From Spirochaetales bacterium (GTDB taxonomy: Bacteria > Spirochaetota > Spirochaetia > SZUA-6 > RPPD01), in the NCBI GenBank assembly GCA_016929065.1, contig JAFGJO010000036.1:1-64000 (forward strand): a stretch of 64,000 nt of DNA. Direction: 5' to 3'. This document shows, piece by piece, positions 23,401 to 32,430 of this stretch. The first letter of the stretch is position 1, and each line of letters starts with the position of its first letter. The notes below the pieces were generated by a model that worked only from the letters and a program-made list of their open reading frames with translations, did not search any database and was not told the DNA's origin. The position numbers and the translations under genes were made by a program.

Positions 23401-24426
23401 TTAATCTATCTTTTTTCTGAGTTTGCGCATCTCACCCCTGGTGTGGTCGATTTCACCCGGGGAGTTTCTCTTGTGCCAAAAGTACAGTCCCGCCATGGCG
23501 ATGACACCGCCAAGGAAGGTGAGTAAACTGAACACATTGTCGAGCGAGAGATTCCAGGGGCTTAACAGAAGGTCGGTTGACGTGTGCTGGGGGCCGAGTT
23601 CGATTAAAAACTGGTCGCGCAGCGGGACCCGGAAATAATCCAGAACAAAACGGGCAATTCCGTAGAGTGCAATATACAGGCCGATAAGAAAGCCTTTGTA
23701 CGGTTTTTTCTTACGGAAGACAAACCACATGATCGCAAAAATTGCCAGGCACTCAAAAATCATCGAATAAATTTGGGTTGGATGGCGGGGTAATGCGGTT
23801 TGGTCACCGGTGATGGCAATCCCGGTTGCATTTGCAATGCGCTCAATTTCGGGGTCCAAAGGCTTGCGGCTGGTGTCTGCCAGCGCGTCCCAACCCCGAA
23901 ATACCATTCCCCACGGCGCATCAGTGAGGCGGCCGTAAAGTTCTCCATTAATGAAATTGCCGATCCGGCCGAAAGTATGTGCAAGCGGGACTCCGACTAT
24001 CAGCATATCGCCCCAATCCAGAATATCGATCTTTTTACGGTATGCATAAATGACGAGTGCAACGACGCCGCCGACAATCCCGCCGTAATAGTTCATTCCC
24101 CGAAAACCGCTGAACTGCCAGTTTTTGTCAAAGGGGAGAATGAGTGTCCACGGAGCGGTCCAGACGGTTCCCTCCCGGTCAAAAAAGAGCATGTAAAACA
24201 CACGGGCACCGGCGACAATCCCGATTATTCCCCAGAAAAAGAAACTGGTAACCGTATCAGTGTCAACTTCAAGTTCGCGTTTTTTTATCTGATACCGGAA
24301 CAGGACATAGGTAACGGCAAAGGCGACAATATACATAAGCCCGTACCAGCGCAAAAATGATAAAAACTCGACACCGGGGATTATTTCCGGGGTAAGCCAT
24401 GTTGGATGTTCAATATAGAGCGGCAT
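23401..24426 (-). CDS. lgt: Prolipoprotein diacylglyceryl transferase, Lgt
   Basis: 341-residue inner-membrane enzyme that adds diacylglycerol from phosphatidylglycerol to the lipobox Cys of prolipoproteins, including the many encoded in this window. The hallmark GRIGNFINGELYGR spans 153-166. The position matching the E. coli His103 is Tyr114 in GMNYYGGIVGG; Tyr occurs there in other Lgt homologues as far as I recall. A cytoplasmic tail after the last helix (KRNSPGEIDHTRGEMRKLRKK) is longer than in E. coli. AGGAG Shine-Dalgarno, strong terminator, single-gene unit. Confidence 0.93.
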   Translation of the reverse strand: MPLYIEHPTWLTPEIIPGVEFLSFLRWYGLMYIVAFAVTYVLFRYQIKKRELEVDTDTVTSFFFWGIIGIVAGARVFYMLFFDREGTVWTAPWTLILPFDKNWQFSGFRGMNYYGGIVGGVVALVIYAYRKKIDILDWGDMLIVGVPLAHTFGRIGNFINGELYGRLTDAPWGMVFRGWDALADTSRKPLDPEIERIANATGIAITGDQTALPRHPTQIYSMIFECLAIFAIMWFVFRKKKPYKGFLIGLYIALYGIARFVLDYFRVPLRDQFLIELGPQHTSTDLLLSPWNLSLDNVFSLLTFLGGVIAMAGLYFWHKRNSPGEIDHTRGEMRKLRKKID

Positions 24427-24456
24427 GAATTCCTCCTGTTCTTGTTTATACCTTCA

Positions 24457-25611
24457 TTATTCATGAATGTCAAATTTATAATGCTTGTAAATATCATGAA
24501 ACTTTTTTTTCAATGTCTTTCGTGACATCCCGATTTCATCGGGAGTGGTTTTTCTTGTGCTTTTGAATAATTTGGCTTCCTCAGCTTCATGGTCAAGAAT
24601 ATTCCTGAAAAAACCGCTCATGGGAAGGGAAAATTTCCGGTATATTTTTTGTATGGTTGTTTTCGGGTCCTTCACCAGAGCATCATATTTGATATAAATC
24701 GTGTTCTTGTTGGGGAGGCGTTTGAACGCTTCTATTGGATAATTATACCAATGTTTGATCATGTCGATGATCTCGTCCTGAAACGGATACTTTTCCAGCG
24801 GAGAGCAGAAAAAAGAAAATCCGAAATTAAACCAGCTCACCGCGGAGGTAAATGTTGCGACAGGATCGCGTACAAGATAAATAAATTTTGCATCCGGAAA
24901 AGTATCCGCAAGGCTCCGTATTTTTGGTGTAAACGAAGGATTTTTGGATAAAAAATAAAATGCTCCGGTATTGCTGTACATATGCCGCTGCAGCATTTTC
25001 TTGTAAAACCGCATCACGCTTCGGCGCAGGGAAAGAGAAAAACTGGTATCAAAAAAATGATACGGCCGGGCATTTTTGTAATCGGGGAAAAAAAACCAGA
25101 TAAAAATACAGCGCCAGATATATAAAAAAAGGCCCTCGTCTTCTTCCGGCTGGCGTAACCCCACCTTGTGCAGGCGTATGGTGGAGAGGTTTTTTCTCTC
25201 GAATTTGTCGGCGAATTTGCGGAAAGGGCTTCCAAATAAACTGTCAATCATCAGAAAGCCCCGGGCGACTTTCCGCTGACAAATTGAGGGAGCGAGATAT
25301 ATTTCCCAGGTTTTAAAGCAGCTGAAATTAATTGTATCCAAAGCGAGGATCCGGTGCAAAAACGTTGAGCCGCTTCTGAAGTTTCCGATGATAAATACCG
25401 GACGTTTGATCTGTGTTTTCCGGAAGCCGGGGAAAAAAATATGGTCAAGAAAAAAACCGATCCACGAAGTGATAAACAAAAAGGGAGTAATAACAACAAA
25501 CCCGATGAGTATCCGAATTCTTTTTGTCGTCAGCTGAAAGTGGGTATTTTTGGTGCGAAAGAGGCTGCGGAAAAAAAGGCGTATAAGTAAGGGCAGATTA
25601 AATGTCAGCAT
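24457..25611 (-). CDS. Sulfotransferase-family protein
   Basis: 384 residues. After a hydrophobic N-terminal segment (about 33-60) come the two PAPS-binding motifs of sulfotransferases: a 5'-phosphosulfate loop FIIGNFRSGSTFLHRIL (about 73-89) and a 3'-phosphate motif KFIYLVRDPVATFTSAVSWF in the second half. Such enzymes transfer sulfate from PAPS to glycans, lipids or small molecules. The membrane-anchored start suggests a lipid or envelope glycan substrate. It lies just upstream of lgt in the same direction. No PAPS-synthesis gene is in the window. Confidence 0.78.
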   Translation of the reverse strand: MLTFNLPLLIRLFFRSLFRTKNTHFQLTTKRIRILIGFVVITPFLFITSWIGFFLDHIFFPGFRKTQIKRPVFIIGNFRSGSTFLHRILALDTINFSCFKTWEIYLAPSICQRKVARGFLMIDSLFGSPFRKFADKFERKNLSTIRLHKVGLRQPEEDEGLFLYIWRCIFIWFFFPDYKNARPYHFFDTSFSLSLRRSVMRFYKKMLQRHMYSNTGAFYFLSKNPSFTPKIRSLADTFPDAKFIYLVRDPVATFTSAVSWFNFGFSFFCSPLEKYPFQDEIIDMIKHWYNYPIEAFKRLPNKNTIYIKYDALVKDPKTTIQKIYRKFSLPMSGFFRNILDHEAEEAKLFKSTRKTTPDEIGMSRKTLKKKFHDIYKHYKFDIHE

Positions 25612-25713
25612 AGAAAAGGAACCGGGCCTCCAACTGTTCGAATGATTATAATAATGAAATTTTTTTTATTATTCCTTCTTTTGGAATGTGTGCGCCATTA
25701 TAGCCTTCATTTG

Positions 25714-25757
25714 CGGATTATGTCTATGGTGTGCGTACACACCACAGACATAATCCG
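25714..25757. repeat. 20-bp hairpin, first of three palindromes
   Basis: Arms 25714-25733 and 25738-25757 are complementary at 19 of 20 positions around a four-base loop CGTA. The core is GGATTATGTCT facing AGACATAATCC. No T-run on either side, so not a normal terminator. Confidence 0.7.
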
Positions 25758-25809
25758 GGAGAAACTTCACAGATGATCCAAATCAGTGAATTCTTGTACT
25801 GTTGTTGTC

Positions 25810-25877
25810 GCGGGATTTTTCACTCCCCCTTCACTACTGCAGGTATGAAACGTTCGGGGGTAGATAAAAAATCCCGC
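25810..25877. repeat. Second copy of the conserved-apex hairpin (CTACTGCAGGTATGAAACG)
   Basis: Outer stem GCGGGATTTTT (25810-25820) pairs with AAAAATCCCGC (25867-25877); inner stem CCCCC (25825-25829) pairs with GGGGG (25856-25860). The loop contains CTACTGCAGGTATGAAACG (25834-25852), identical to 12411-12429, followed in both by a pyrimidine and TCGG. Stem bases differ from copy 1 (CCTCC/GGCGG there) yet pairing is kept, and both copies share GATTTT...AAAATC in the outer stem. Confidence 0.75.
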
Positions 25878-25908
25878 TATTGCAGGGGGAAATCATGGTT
25901 ATCGATTA

Positions 25909-26033
25909 TTTGATGGTTGTCGTATGAGATTTATTGTAAAGCCCTCCAGCACACCTGCACCGCGAAATGACGCGATGCAGGTGCGCTGAGGGGCTCCGAA
26001 GTACAACCGTGAAATTATACGACAACCATCAAA
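25909..26033. repeat. 125-bp extended palindrome downstream of the MCP gene
   Basis: Outer arms 25909-25925 and 26017-26033 are perfectly complementary over 17 bases. Further in, TTGTA (25934-25938) faces TACAA (26002-26006). The inner arms 25940-25964 and 25971-25995 match at 21 of 25 positions around the loop AAATGA. It begins 28 bases after the MCP stop, so the MCP transcript would end in this structure. Confidence 0.7.
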
Positions 26034-26061
26034 GTGAAAGAAGAATCACAGGTATATTTTT

Positions 26062-27843
26062 TTACAGTTTTCCGACCAGCTCGTCGAGGCCGTCAATGAT
26101 AATCTGGTTGTTCCGAACGACTTCATTCAATTCTTTCATCAATGACGAAAGAACTCCAGATTTTTCCATCTGTTCTGATGTAAGGCTGCTTACGGTGTCT
26201 GTCTGGCTTTTTATATGGGAAATCACCTGCAGAATTTCTGCACTTCCCAGCGCCTGCTCACTCGATGCCTGGCGAACTTCCTCGGTAATTTTTGAAAGCT
26301 CCTGGGTGGACCGGACAATCTCGTTTACTGCCCCCGATTCTTCTTCCATAGCGGTGAGGATTTCATTATTTATCTGCGATGTTTCACGGGCATCTTTCAG
26401 GATGCTCGTGAGTGCCTTGGAGGAATTTTCCGTGAGTTCTACAATATTTTTTATTCTACCGCCGAGGCTCTTCAGGATATCGGCAATTGTTTTTGCGCTT
26501 GATCCGGATGATTCGGCGAGAGACCGAATTTCATCAGCTACGACCGCAAACCCCTTTCCGGCATCACCGGCATGTGCAGCCTCGATTGCAGCGTTCATGG
26601 CAAGAAGGTCGGTCTCGGTGGCAATCGAGGAAATAATTTCGACGATCTCCTCGATTTTGCGGCTTTCGGCCTCGGTTTCCTGAATAACCCCCACCACATC
26701 TTCCATAATCTGTTCCCCGTTCTCTGCTGTTGACAACAGGTTCAATGCCAGGGAGTTCGCTTTTTTGGAGGTGGTGGTAATCTGATATATCGACGCGCCA
26801 ATTTCCTCGATCGCTGAAACACTCGAGGTAACCAGATCTGCCTGTGAGACAATATGTTTTGCAACCGATTCGATCGAATGAATCATCTGGGTAATCGTTG
26901 CCGATGTCTGTTCGACTGCGCTGTATTCCTCGTGTGTTTCATCCTGAATCTGTGTGCAGGAGTTCACCATTTGGTCCAGGTTCAGTGAGAAGTCTCTTGA
27001 TGTGTTTACCAGGGTGTTTGATGAGTGGTGGATTGTTTCGGTGACGGTTTTAAGTTCGGTGACGAGTGTTGTTCGGAGAGTTTCTTTTTCAACACGAATC
27101 GCAATCTGATTCTCGATCATTCTGTTGAAACGGTGTGCCATGTAGGCAAGCAGTCCGGTGATGATGAGCATGAACATGGATTTGAAAATCACATCGTCAA
27201 GCATGATCCGGATCGGCTCGGGGGCAAGCGGATTGACGAATCCGTCCATATGGACATTTAAAAGTTCAATGGTTCCGGTATCGGTGACAAGTTTGAAAGA
27301 CTGGCGGCTGACGGTATCCAGTATCGCGGCGATTGAAACGCCCAGCACGTTCATCGCAGCCATGGAATTAATACAGAGCAGCAGATGCGCGAGGGACATC
27401 AGGACTCCGGTGAAAAGGACCGATGAACGGGAATTACGGAGAGCATTAATTGCCAGGAATAAAAGATAAATCCAGGGCGCCCCGCCGGTAAACATCAGCC
27501 CGGTGGTCGGAGCAGAGACGATGTAGACCGTGGCGGACACAAGGGCGATATCGAAAACCGGAATGATATACTGCATCCAGTCGTGGTAAATCTTTTTTTT
27601 GATCTGGCGGAGCGTCCAGAACGACATGATTACCGCGCAGAGCATGAATAACACTTCCAGAATGAAAGTGATTTCGGTGAACACGCCGATACCCTTTTCC
27701 TGGATTCCCGATGCAGCCACGGCAATGGCAAACAGAAACAGCGGGCCAAGAACAATAAGCCGGATTTTGGCAATGGTTCTTTCACCTTTCATCCTGCTTT
27801 CGAGAATATATTCCCGGGCAATATTTTTTATGTCAACAGCCAT
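26062..27843 (-). CDS. Methyl-accepting chemotaxis protein with multi-helix membrane sensor
   Basis: 593 residues. The N-terminal 245 residues hold about six hydrophobic helices with short loops and no sizeable periplasmic domain, unlike the usual two-helix receptors. No HAMP domain is evident. The C-terminal half is the standard cytoplasmic coiled coil, whose hairpin tip contains [20 protein letters not shown] and IRSLAESS, the CheA/CheW contact region. It probably senses a membrane-soluble or energetic signal and controls flagellar reversal. Upstream are HDOD and PP2C genes in the same direction. No che genes lie nearby. Confidence 0.9.
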   Translation of the reverse strand: MAVDIKNIAREYILESRMKGERTIAKIRLIVLGPLFLFAIAVAASGIQEKGIGVFTEITFILEVLFMLCAVIMSFWTLRQIKKKIYHDWMQYIIPVFDIALVSATVYIVSAPTTGLMFTGGAPWIYLLFLAINALRNSRSSVLFTGVLMSLAHLLLCINSMAAMNVLGVSIAAILDTVSRQSFKLVTDTGTIELLNVHMDGFVNPLAPEPIRIMLDDVIFKSMFMLIITGLLAYMAHRFNRMIENQIAIRVEKETLRTTLVTELKTVTETIHHSSNTLVNTSRDFSLNLDQMVNSCTQIQDETHEEYSAVEQTSATITQMIHSIESVAKHIVSQADLVTSSVSAIEEIGASIYQITTTSKKANSLALNLLSTAENGEQIMEDVVGVIQETEAESRKIEEIVEIISSIATETDLLAMNAAIEAAHAGDAGKGFAVVADEIRSLAESSGSSAKTIADILKSLGGRIKNIVELTENSSKALTSILKDARETSQINNEILTAMEEESGAVNEIVRSTQELSKITEEVRQASSEQALGSAEILQVISHIKSQTDTVSSLTSEQMEKSGVLSSLMKELNEVVRNNQIIIDGLDELVGKL

Positions 27844-27960
27844 AGTTCTCCCTGCTTGCAGAAAAAATTCTGATAAAATGGATGAAACGATTCATGCCTC
27901 ATTTCAATACCATAATTGTAAACAGAATGCAGGAAGATTTCGAGGATTTTTTCAATTTTT

Positions 27961-28845
27961 TTATTTTAATCCAAGGGAATCCACTGCAGAGGCAATATCT
28001 CCGTGAAGTTCCCGGGCGATCCCGTCGGCTTCCTCGGGAGTGAGCGACAGCCGCAGGAAAGAATCCACTCCGGGATTTTCCACTACCGGCGAGCCGCTTG
28101 AGCCGATGTTCTGGGTGACCGCCAGCCAGTCGGCGATCCGGATAATGTCTACGGTGCTGTCATTGGAAAGGTTGAATCCGTGGCGGACATCTGGTTTTTC
28201 GTGATGGTGCCGTATTGCCACGACGGTCAACAGCGGGAGTTCCCAGTTGCGGGCAACCCATTCCCCGATTCGGGCATGGTTAATCCCGAACAGCTTGTCT
28301 TCGGCCTGGTAGAAGGGCATTGGTTCCTTCTCGATTGAATCAAGAACACGTTTGAAAAACGGGGTCAGGAATTGATCCAGCGCAATTTTGCCCAGATCAT
28401 GTAAAAGCCCTGCGGTGAATATTTCATCAAGCTGATGGGATACCCTGGAAACCCGTGCTATTTCCCGGGCAAAAATCGCTACTGCAACAGAGTGGGTCCA
28501 GAATTCGGCATGGTTAAACCGTTTATCAGATGTTCCCTTGAAAGTGGCAATGATGCTCAGTGACAGAGCCAGATGGGAGAGGGTTTTTGTGCCCAGGAAC
28601 GTCACCGCTTCCTGGATGCTCTGTATTTTCTTTTTCACGCCAAATGCAGCTGAATTGACGATCGAAAGCATTTTCGATGCAAGGGCCGGGTCCAGTTCGA
28701 CAATACGGGCGATATCGGAAGTTGAAGCGGTTGATGACCGGATCATATCCGTCAGCCTGGCGGAAATATTGGGAAGTGTGGGCAAATACTGGATTGCATT
28801 GATAATATGCTGAATTTCGCTGTTATTTTGGGTAAAATCAGCCAT
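27961..28845 (-). CDS. HDOD-domain signalling protein
   Basis: 294 residues, one HDOD domain. The characteristic start is LPTLPNISARLTDMIRSSTA (21-40), followed by LDPALASKMLSIVNSAAFG. Unlike many HDOD proteins, a GLLHDLGKIAL motif with an intact His-Asp pair is kept in the middle. HDOD proteins act in signalling and cell-cycle or motility control. The neighbouring MCP and PP2C genes on the same strand suggest a shared pathway. Spacing to the PP2C gene is about 40 bases. Confidence 0.85.
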   Translation of the reverse strand: MADFTQNNSEIQHIINAIQYLPTLPNISARLTDMIRSSTASTSDIARIVELDPALASKMLSIVNSAAFGVKKKIQSIQEAVTFLGTKTLSHLALSLSIIATFKGTSDKRFNHAEFWTHSVAVAIFAREIARVSRVSHQLDEIFTAGLLHDLGKIALDQFLTPFFKRVLDSIEKEPMPFYQAEDKLFGINHARIGEWVARNWELPLLTVVAIRHHHEKPDVRHGFNLSNDSTVDIIRIADWLAVTQNIGSSGSPVVENPGVDSFLRLSLTPEEADGIARELHGDIASAVDSLGLK

Positions 28846-28887
28846 CGGTATCCTCCCTTTGTTTCAGGATAATTCCTGTAACAATAT

Positions 28888-30054
28888 CTATAATTCCGGA
28901 AGACGTTCTGCTATCAGCAGGGTAACATCATCCGGAAACCGGTTTTCTGCCATGTAGGCGACCACTTCAGAAACAATTGTTTTTGAAAGGTTTTCAATAT
29001 CCATATTGCGGTTGTCATTCAGGAGCTGCAGGAGATTTTGTCTTCCGAACGACTGAGCGTCCGTGTTCTGGCATTCAATAATCCCGTCGGTAAAAAGGAT
29101 AAGCCGGTCACCGGGTGCAATATAAACTTTCTGGTTTTCATAGACTGTTTCCTCAAACATCCCGATAAAGAATCCCTGTGCCTTGAGTGTGTCGATGGTT
29201 CCCCCCTGTCTGACCAAAAGCTGGACAGGGTGCCCGGCATTTGAGAAGGTTGCGGTGAATGTCTCTGTATTTATTATTATATAGAAGGCAGTGATATAGT
29301 GCTCGGTCCGGATTGTGTTGATAAACTCGGTATTGATTTTTGAAAGGACTTCACTGGGTGAGAACGAATGTTCAGCAGTATGATTAAAAACGCTTTTAAA
29401 CATCGCGGTGATCAAGGCGGACGCCACGCCGTGGCCGGAAACATCCGCGATAATTATTCCTGTATGTTTGTCATCTATTGTAATGATTTCAAAAAAATCC
29501 CCACCGATGTATTCATGAGGGATATATTTATGGGTAAAGTCTATGGGAATGGACTTCGGGAAACTTTTTGGAAGAAAGCTTTTCTGTACCTCGCTTGCCA
29601 GGGCAAGGTCTTCTACCATTCTTTGTTTTTTATCATCGAGTTCTTCGAGCGCGATCCGCAATGAAGCGGTTTGTTCCTCGAGCAGGGTGTTGATTTCCCT
29701 CTGTTTCTGCTCAGAGAGTATTTGAAAAGCATGCGGTTCAAGGATCTGCCGGATCCATTTTAATGCCATCAATAGAAGCTTGTTGGGTGTGGAAATCGGT
29801 ACATGAAAGACCAGATTATCCACATAGGCAATCTGCACATTATGAAGATACAGTACCGAATGGCCGTCTTTTTGCAGTTCTTTCAGCAACAGGGCAATTT
29901 CTGGACAGTTTTTGTCGTCGATGACGATGGTCACTCCCTTGCTGACCGGAAGCTGGGGTGGATAATACAAATCGCATTTGAAGTTTTCCCGAAGCAGGAA
30001 CTGCATGATTTTTAAAAAAAGGGAATTCTGCTCTCCATAAATATTAATATGCAT
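28888..30054 (-). CDS. SpoIIE/RsbU-type PP2C serine phosphatase
   Basis: 388 residues from the ATG at 30054, preceded by AAGGCAGAGAG. N-terminal 105 residues form a receiver-like alpha/beta domain (IVIDDKNC near 44), then a coiled coil (about 112-150), then the PP2C phosphatase with metal-binding GGDFFE (184-189), DVSGHG (204-209) and a late LILFTDGIIE. Phosphatases of this type dephosphorylate STAS anti-anti-sigma proteins. The STAS gene lies divergently 190 bases away, so the two probably form a partner-switching pair. No matching anti-sigma kinase is in the window. Confidence 0.88.
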   Translation of the reverse strand: MHINIYGEQNSLFLKIMQFLLRENFKCDLYYPPQLPVSKGVTIVIDDKNCPEIALLLKELQKDGHSVLYLHNVQIAYVDNLVFHVPISTPNKLLLMALKWIRQILEPHAFQILSEQKQREINTLLEEQTASLRIALEELDDKKQRMVEDLALASEVQKSFLPKSFPKSIPIDFTHKYIPHEYIGGDFFEIITIDDKHTGIIIADVSGHGVASALITAMFKSVFNHTAEHSFSPSEVLSKINTEFINTIRTEHYITAFYIIINTETFTATFSNAGHPVQLLVRQGGTIDTLKAQGFFIGMFEETVYENQKVYIAPGDRLILFTDGIIECQNTDAQSFGRQNLLQLLNDNRNMDIENLSKTIVSEVVAYMAENRFPDDVTLLIAERLPEL

Positions 30055-30240
30055 ACTGTCTCTCTGCCTTACTATCAATTGTAGCGAGATTTTAAATTGA
30101 TGCAACAACATTCCATCCAGGGGATTCTGTAATAGTGAAGAACCAGGTAAAGCGGGATAAGCACGGCGATTGATTACAGGGCTGTTTGATTCTGAAGAAT
30201 TATCTGTTTTGGCTCAATTTCTGCCGGATGCGATCCATAA

Positions 30241-30269
30241 TTGACGAACTGGCAAATTTATTCTATAAT
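30241..30269 (+). promoter_or_regulatory. Near-consensus sigma-70 promoter of the STAS gene
   Basis: TTGACG (30241-30246), 17-base spacer, TATAAT (30264-30269). Among the best promoter matches in the window. Transcription would start near 30276. Confidence 0.75.
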
Positions 30270-30328
30270 ACATGTATTATTGAAAATGGTGGTGAAAAAT
30301 GTTTGATAACGAAAACAAGGAGTTTCGA

Positions 30329-30637
30329 ATGGAAGTAATCCTGGATACATCAGGTGATACGGTTCGATTCAAGGTTGAGGGAGAAATCGATACAAAATCC
30401 GGCGTCGAATTAAGCGAGAAGTTTGCTGAAGTAATGGAAAATGAATCAATTTATCATGTCGTTTTTGATTTCACCGGAGTTCCAAATATTACCAGTGCGG
30501 GAATCGGGAAAATACTGAAACTCTTCAAGTTTCTTAACAGTAAAGGCGGTTCCATCCGCATTAAAGGGATTTCAGCTTCATTAAAAGAGCTTTTCAAGGA
30601 AATCCACCTCGACAAAATAATTCCAATAGAAGAATAA
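30329..30637 (+). CDS. STAS-domain anti-sigma factor antagonist
   Basis: 102 residues from the ATG at 30329, which follows AAGGAG by six bases; an upstream in-frame ATG at 30299 with a weaker GGTGG site would add ten residues. The STAS fold is clear: VRFKVEGEIDTKSG, then YHVVFDFTGVPNITSAGIGK with the phosphorylatable Ser in NITSAG, and KGGSIRIKGISASLKELF. It would be inactivated by phosphorylation and reactivated by the SpoIIE-type phosphatase encoded divergently. Target sigma factor or other partner unknown. Confidence 0.88.
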   Translation: MEVILDTSGDTVRFKVEGEIDTKSGVELSEKFAEVMENESIYHVVFDFTGVPNITSAGIGKILKLFKFLNSKGGSIRIKGISASLKELFKEIHLDKIIPIEE

Positions 30638-30721
30638 ATAAACAGCCTGCATGCAATGGCTATTCAAAAACAGATTGAGTAACATACACCGGAATCTATA
30701 CACAGCAGTGAAGGAACAGGC

Positions 30722-31534
30722 ATGCCGCAAACAGTGACCGCTTCGTTGATAAAAATCATCACGGTTCTCCACGAACCGGACGGGTATATTGATCTGATTC
30801 TGTACAATCCATCTATTGCAAAAAATGCCGGACCAGGGCAATTCGTCATGATGAAAGCCGCGCCTGTAAATGACCCCATTCTTCCCCGGCCGTTTGATAT
30901 CGTCGACACCTTTCCGCGGGAAGGGACGTTCCGGCTTTTGATAAAAATCAACGGCAGGGGAACCGCTCTCATGAACAGCCTGAAACCGGGTGATGATGTC
31001 TTTATTACCGGACCGCTGGGAAAACCCATTACCGATTTCAGCTTTTCCTCATGTGCTGTGCTTTTTCGGGGATGCGGCGCAGCTGCGGTCCTTATGTTTA
31101 TCAGGGAAGCGAAAAAACGCGGAATCACAGTATACGGAATCGCCTCGGCTGCTTCAAGCGACAAGCTGGTCTGTAAAAGCGAGATCTCCGCTCTCTGCGA
31201 CGAGTATCTCGTCGCAACCGATGACGGTTCCCTGGGACTCCAGGCGTTGGGGACCGAGGTGTTGAAAAACATCGTGGAAGGGGAGGGCGTTGACCGCATT
31301 TATTCCTGCGGCGGCGGCCCGTTTTACCTGCCCTATCTGATGGAAGTTCAGGACCGCCTGCCGGTCTACCTCTTTCTGGAAAGTTACATGGGCTGCGGCG
31401 TGGGGCATTGTCACGGCTGTGCGGTTCCCAAAAAAAGCAGACCGGGCGATCCCGTCCAGTATACCCTTGTATGCCAGGAAGGCCCGTTGTACAAACTTGA
31501 TGAAGTGGAAGATCCATGCCAGATTTATCAGTAA
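30722..31534 (+). CDS. pyrK: Dihydroorotate dehydrogenase electron-transfer subunit, PyrK
   Basis: 270 residues. Ferredoxin-reductase-like flavoprotein that passes electrons from dihydroorotate to NAD+. FAD-binding LPRPFDIVDTF lies near residue 60 and NAD-binding RGCGAAAVLMFI near 118. The C-terminus has the iron-sulfur cysteines ESYMGCGVGHCHGCAV plus a distal LVCQEGP. AAGGAA Shine-Dalgarno. The gene overlaps pyrD by 19 bases, giving a coupled PyrK-PyrD pair. Confidence 0.9.
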   Translation: MPQTVTASLIKIITVLHEPDGYIDLILYNPSIAKNAGPGQFVMMKAAPVNDPILPRPFDIVDTFPREGTFRLLIKINGRGTALMNSLKPGDDVFITGPLGKPITDFSFSSCAVLFRGCGAAAVLMFIREAKKRGITVYGIASAASSDKLVCKSEISALCDEYLVATDDGSLGLQALGTEVLKNIVEGEGVDRIYSCGGGPFYLPYLMEVQDRLPVYLFLESYMGCGVGHCHGCAVPKKSRPGDPVQYTLVCQEGPLYKLDEVEDPCQIYQ

Positions 31535-32430
31535 CATTTGCCGGAATTACTTTTAAAAATCCGGTGGTTCCCGCCTCCGGAACATGGGAGCCTCTGGATG
31601 CTCCTGATACCGGACTCGCGATGAGCGAATTGGGTGCAGTGGTCAATAAAACCATATTTAAAGAGCCCCGTGCGGGTAATCCGCCGCCGCGGATTTGGGA
31701 GACTGCATCGGGCATGCTCAATGCAATCGGTATTCCCTCCGCGGGTGCGGACGACTTTATTAAAAAAAAGCTTCCAAAGATCCGAAAACATGCAGACAAA
31801 GTCATCGTGAGTATCGCGGGCTATACCGCTGATGAGTTTGCCTGGCTTGCAAAAAAAATTGAACAGACCGGTATGGCAGACATGATCGAACTGAATTTAT
31901 CGTGTCCAAATATTGAAAGCCACACCAGCTGGTCGACCGATCCAGCACTTCTTGCACAGGCAATTGTGGCGGTAAAAAAAGCGGTGAAGCTGCCGGTCAT
32001 TGCCAAACTGTCTCCGAACGTCACAGATATTGCTGAAATGTGCCTGGTGTCTGAAAGCTCCGGCGCGGACGCCCTCACGCTGGTCAACACATTCCGGGGG
32101 ATGGCGATAGATATCAAAGTGAAAAAACCCGCCTTGGGAAACATCTTCGGCGGACTCTCCGGACCGGCGATAAAACCGCTTGCTTTGTATGCAGTGTATA
32201 CTGCATATGAAAGGGTAAAAATACCAATCATCGGCATGGGCGGCATTGCCTCATGGCAGGATGCCCTTGAGTTCATTCTGGCGGGTGCAACGCTGGTGGG
32301 AATCGGGATGTACACGTTTGTGAATCCGCTCTGTATGAGACATGTTATCTCAGGACTCTCCAATTACTGCAGCGAACAGAATATTGAGAAATTATCTGAT
32401 TGTATCGGGAAGGCCCATCCTGCTACATAA
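31516..32430 (+). CDS. pyrD: Dihydroorotate dehydrogenase class 1B catalytic subunit, PyrD
   Basis: 304-residue FMN TIM-barrel oxidising dihydroorotate to orotate, the fourth step of pyrimidine synthesis. NPVVPASGTW at the start, active-site Cys in MIELNLSCPNIES, FMN-binding VIAKLSPNVTDI and GMGGIASWQDALEFILAGA are all present. Cys as base and the paired PyrK mark class 1B (NAD-dependent). The 3' end overlaps the convergent outer-membrane protein gene by eight bases, with no terminator visible. Confidence 0.93.
   Translation: MPDLSVTFAGITFKNPVVPASGTWEPLDAPDTGLAMSELGAVVNKTIFKEPRAGNPPPRIWETASGMLNAIGIPSAGADDFIKKKLPKIRKHADKVIVSIAGYTADEFAWLAKKIEQTGMADMIELNLSCPNIESHTSWSTDPALLAQAIVAVKKAVKLPVIAKLSPNVTDIAEMCLVSESSGADALTLVNTFRGMAIDIKVKKPALGNIFGGLSGPAIKPLALYAVYTAYERVKIPIIGMGGIASWQDALEFILAGATLVGIGMYTFVNPLCMRHVISGLSNYCSEQNIEKLSDCIGKAHPAT

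Larger units (their letters stand above)
25612..26061. other. 450-base gene-free interval carrying three palindromes
   Basis: Between the sulfotransferase and the MCP gene, both on the minus strand. No frame of coding quality. Nearly half of it is taken by three separate inverted-repeat structures listed individually (25714-25757, 25810-25877, 25909-26033). The flank at 25612-25713 is AT-rich and should hold the sulfotransferase promoter, though I see no convincing boxes. Confidence 0.6.
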
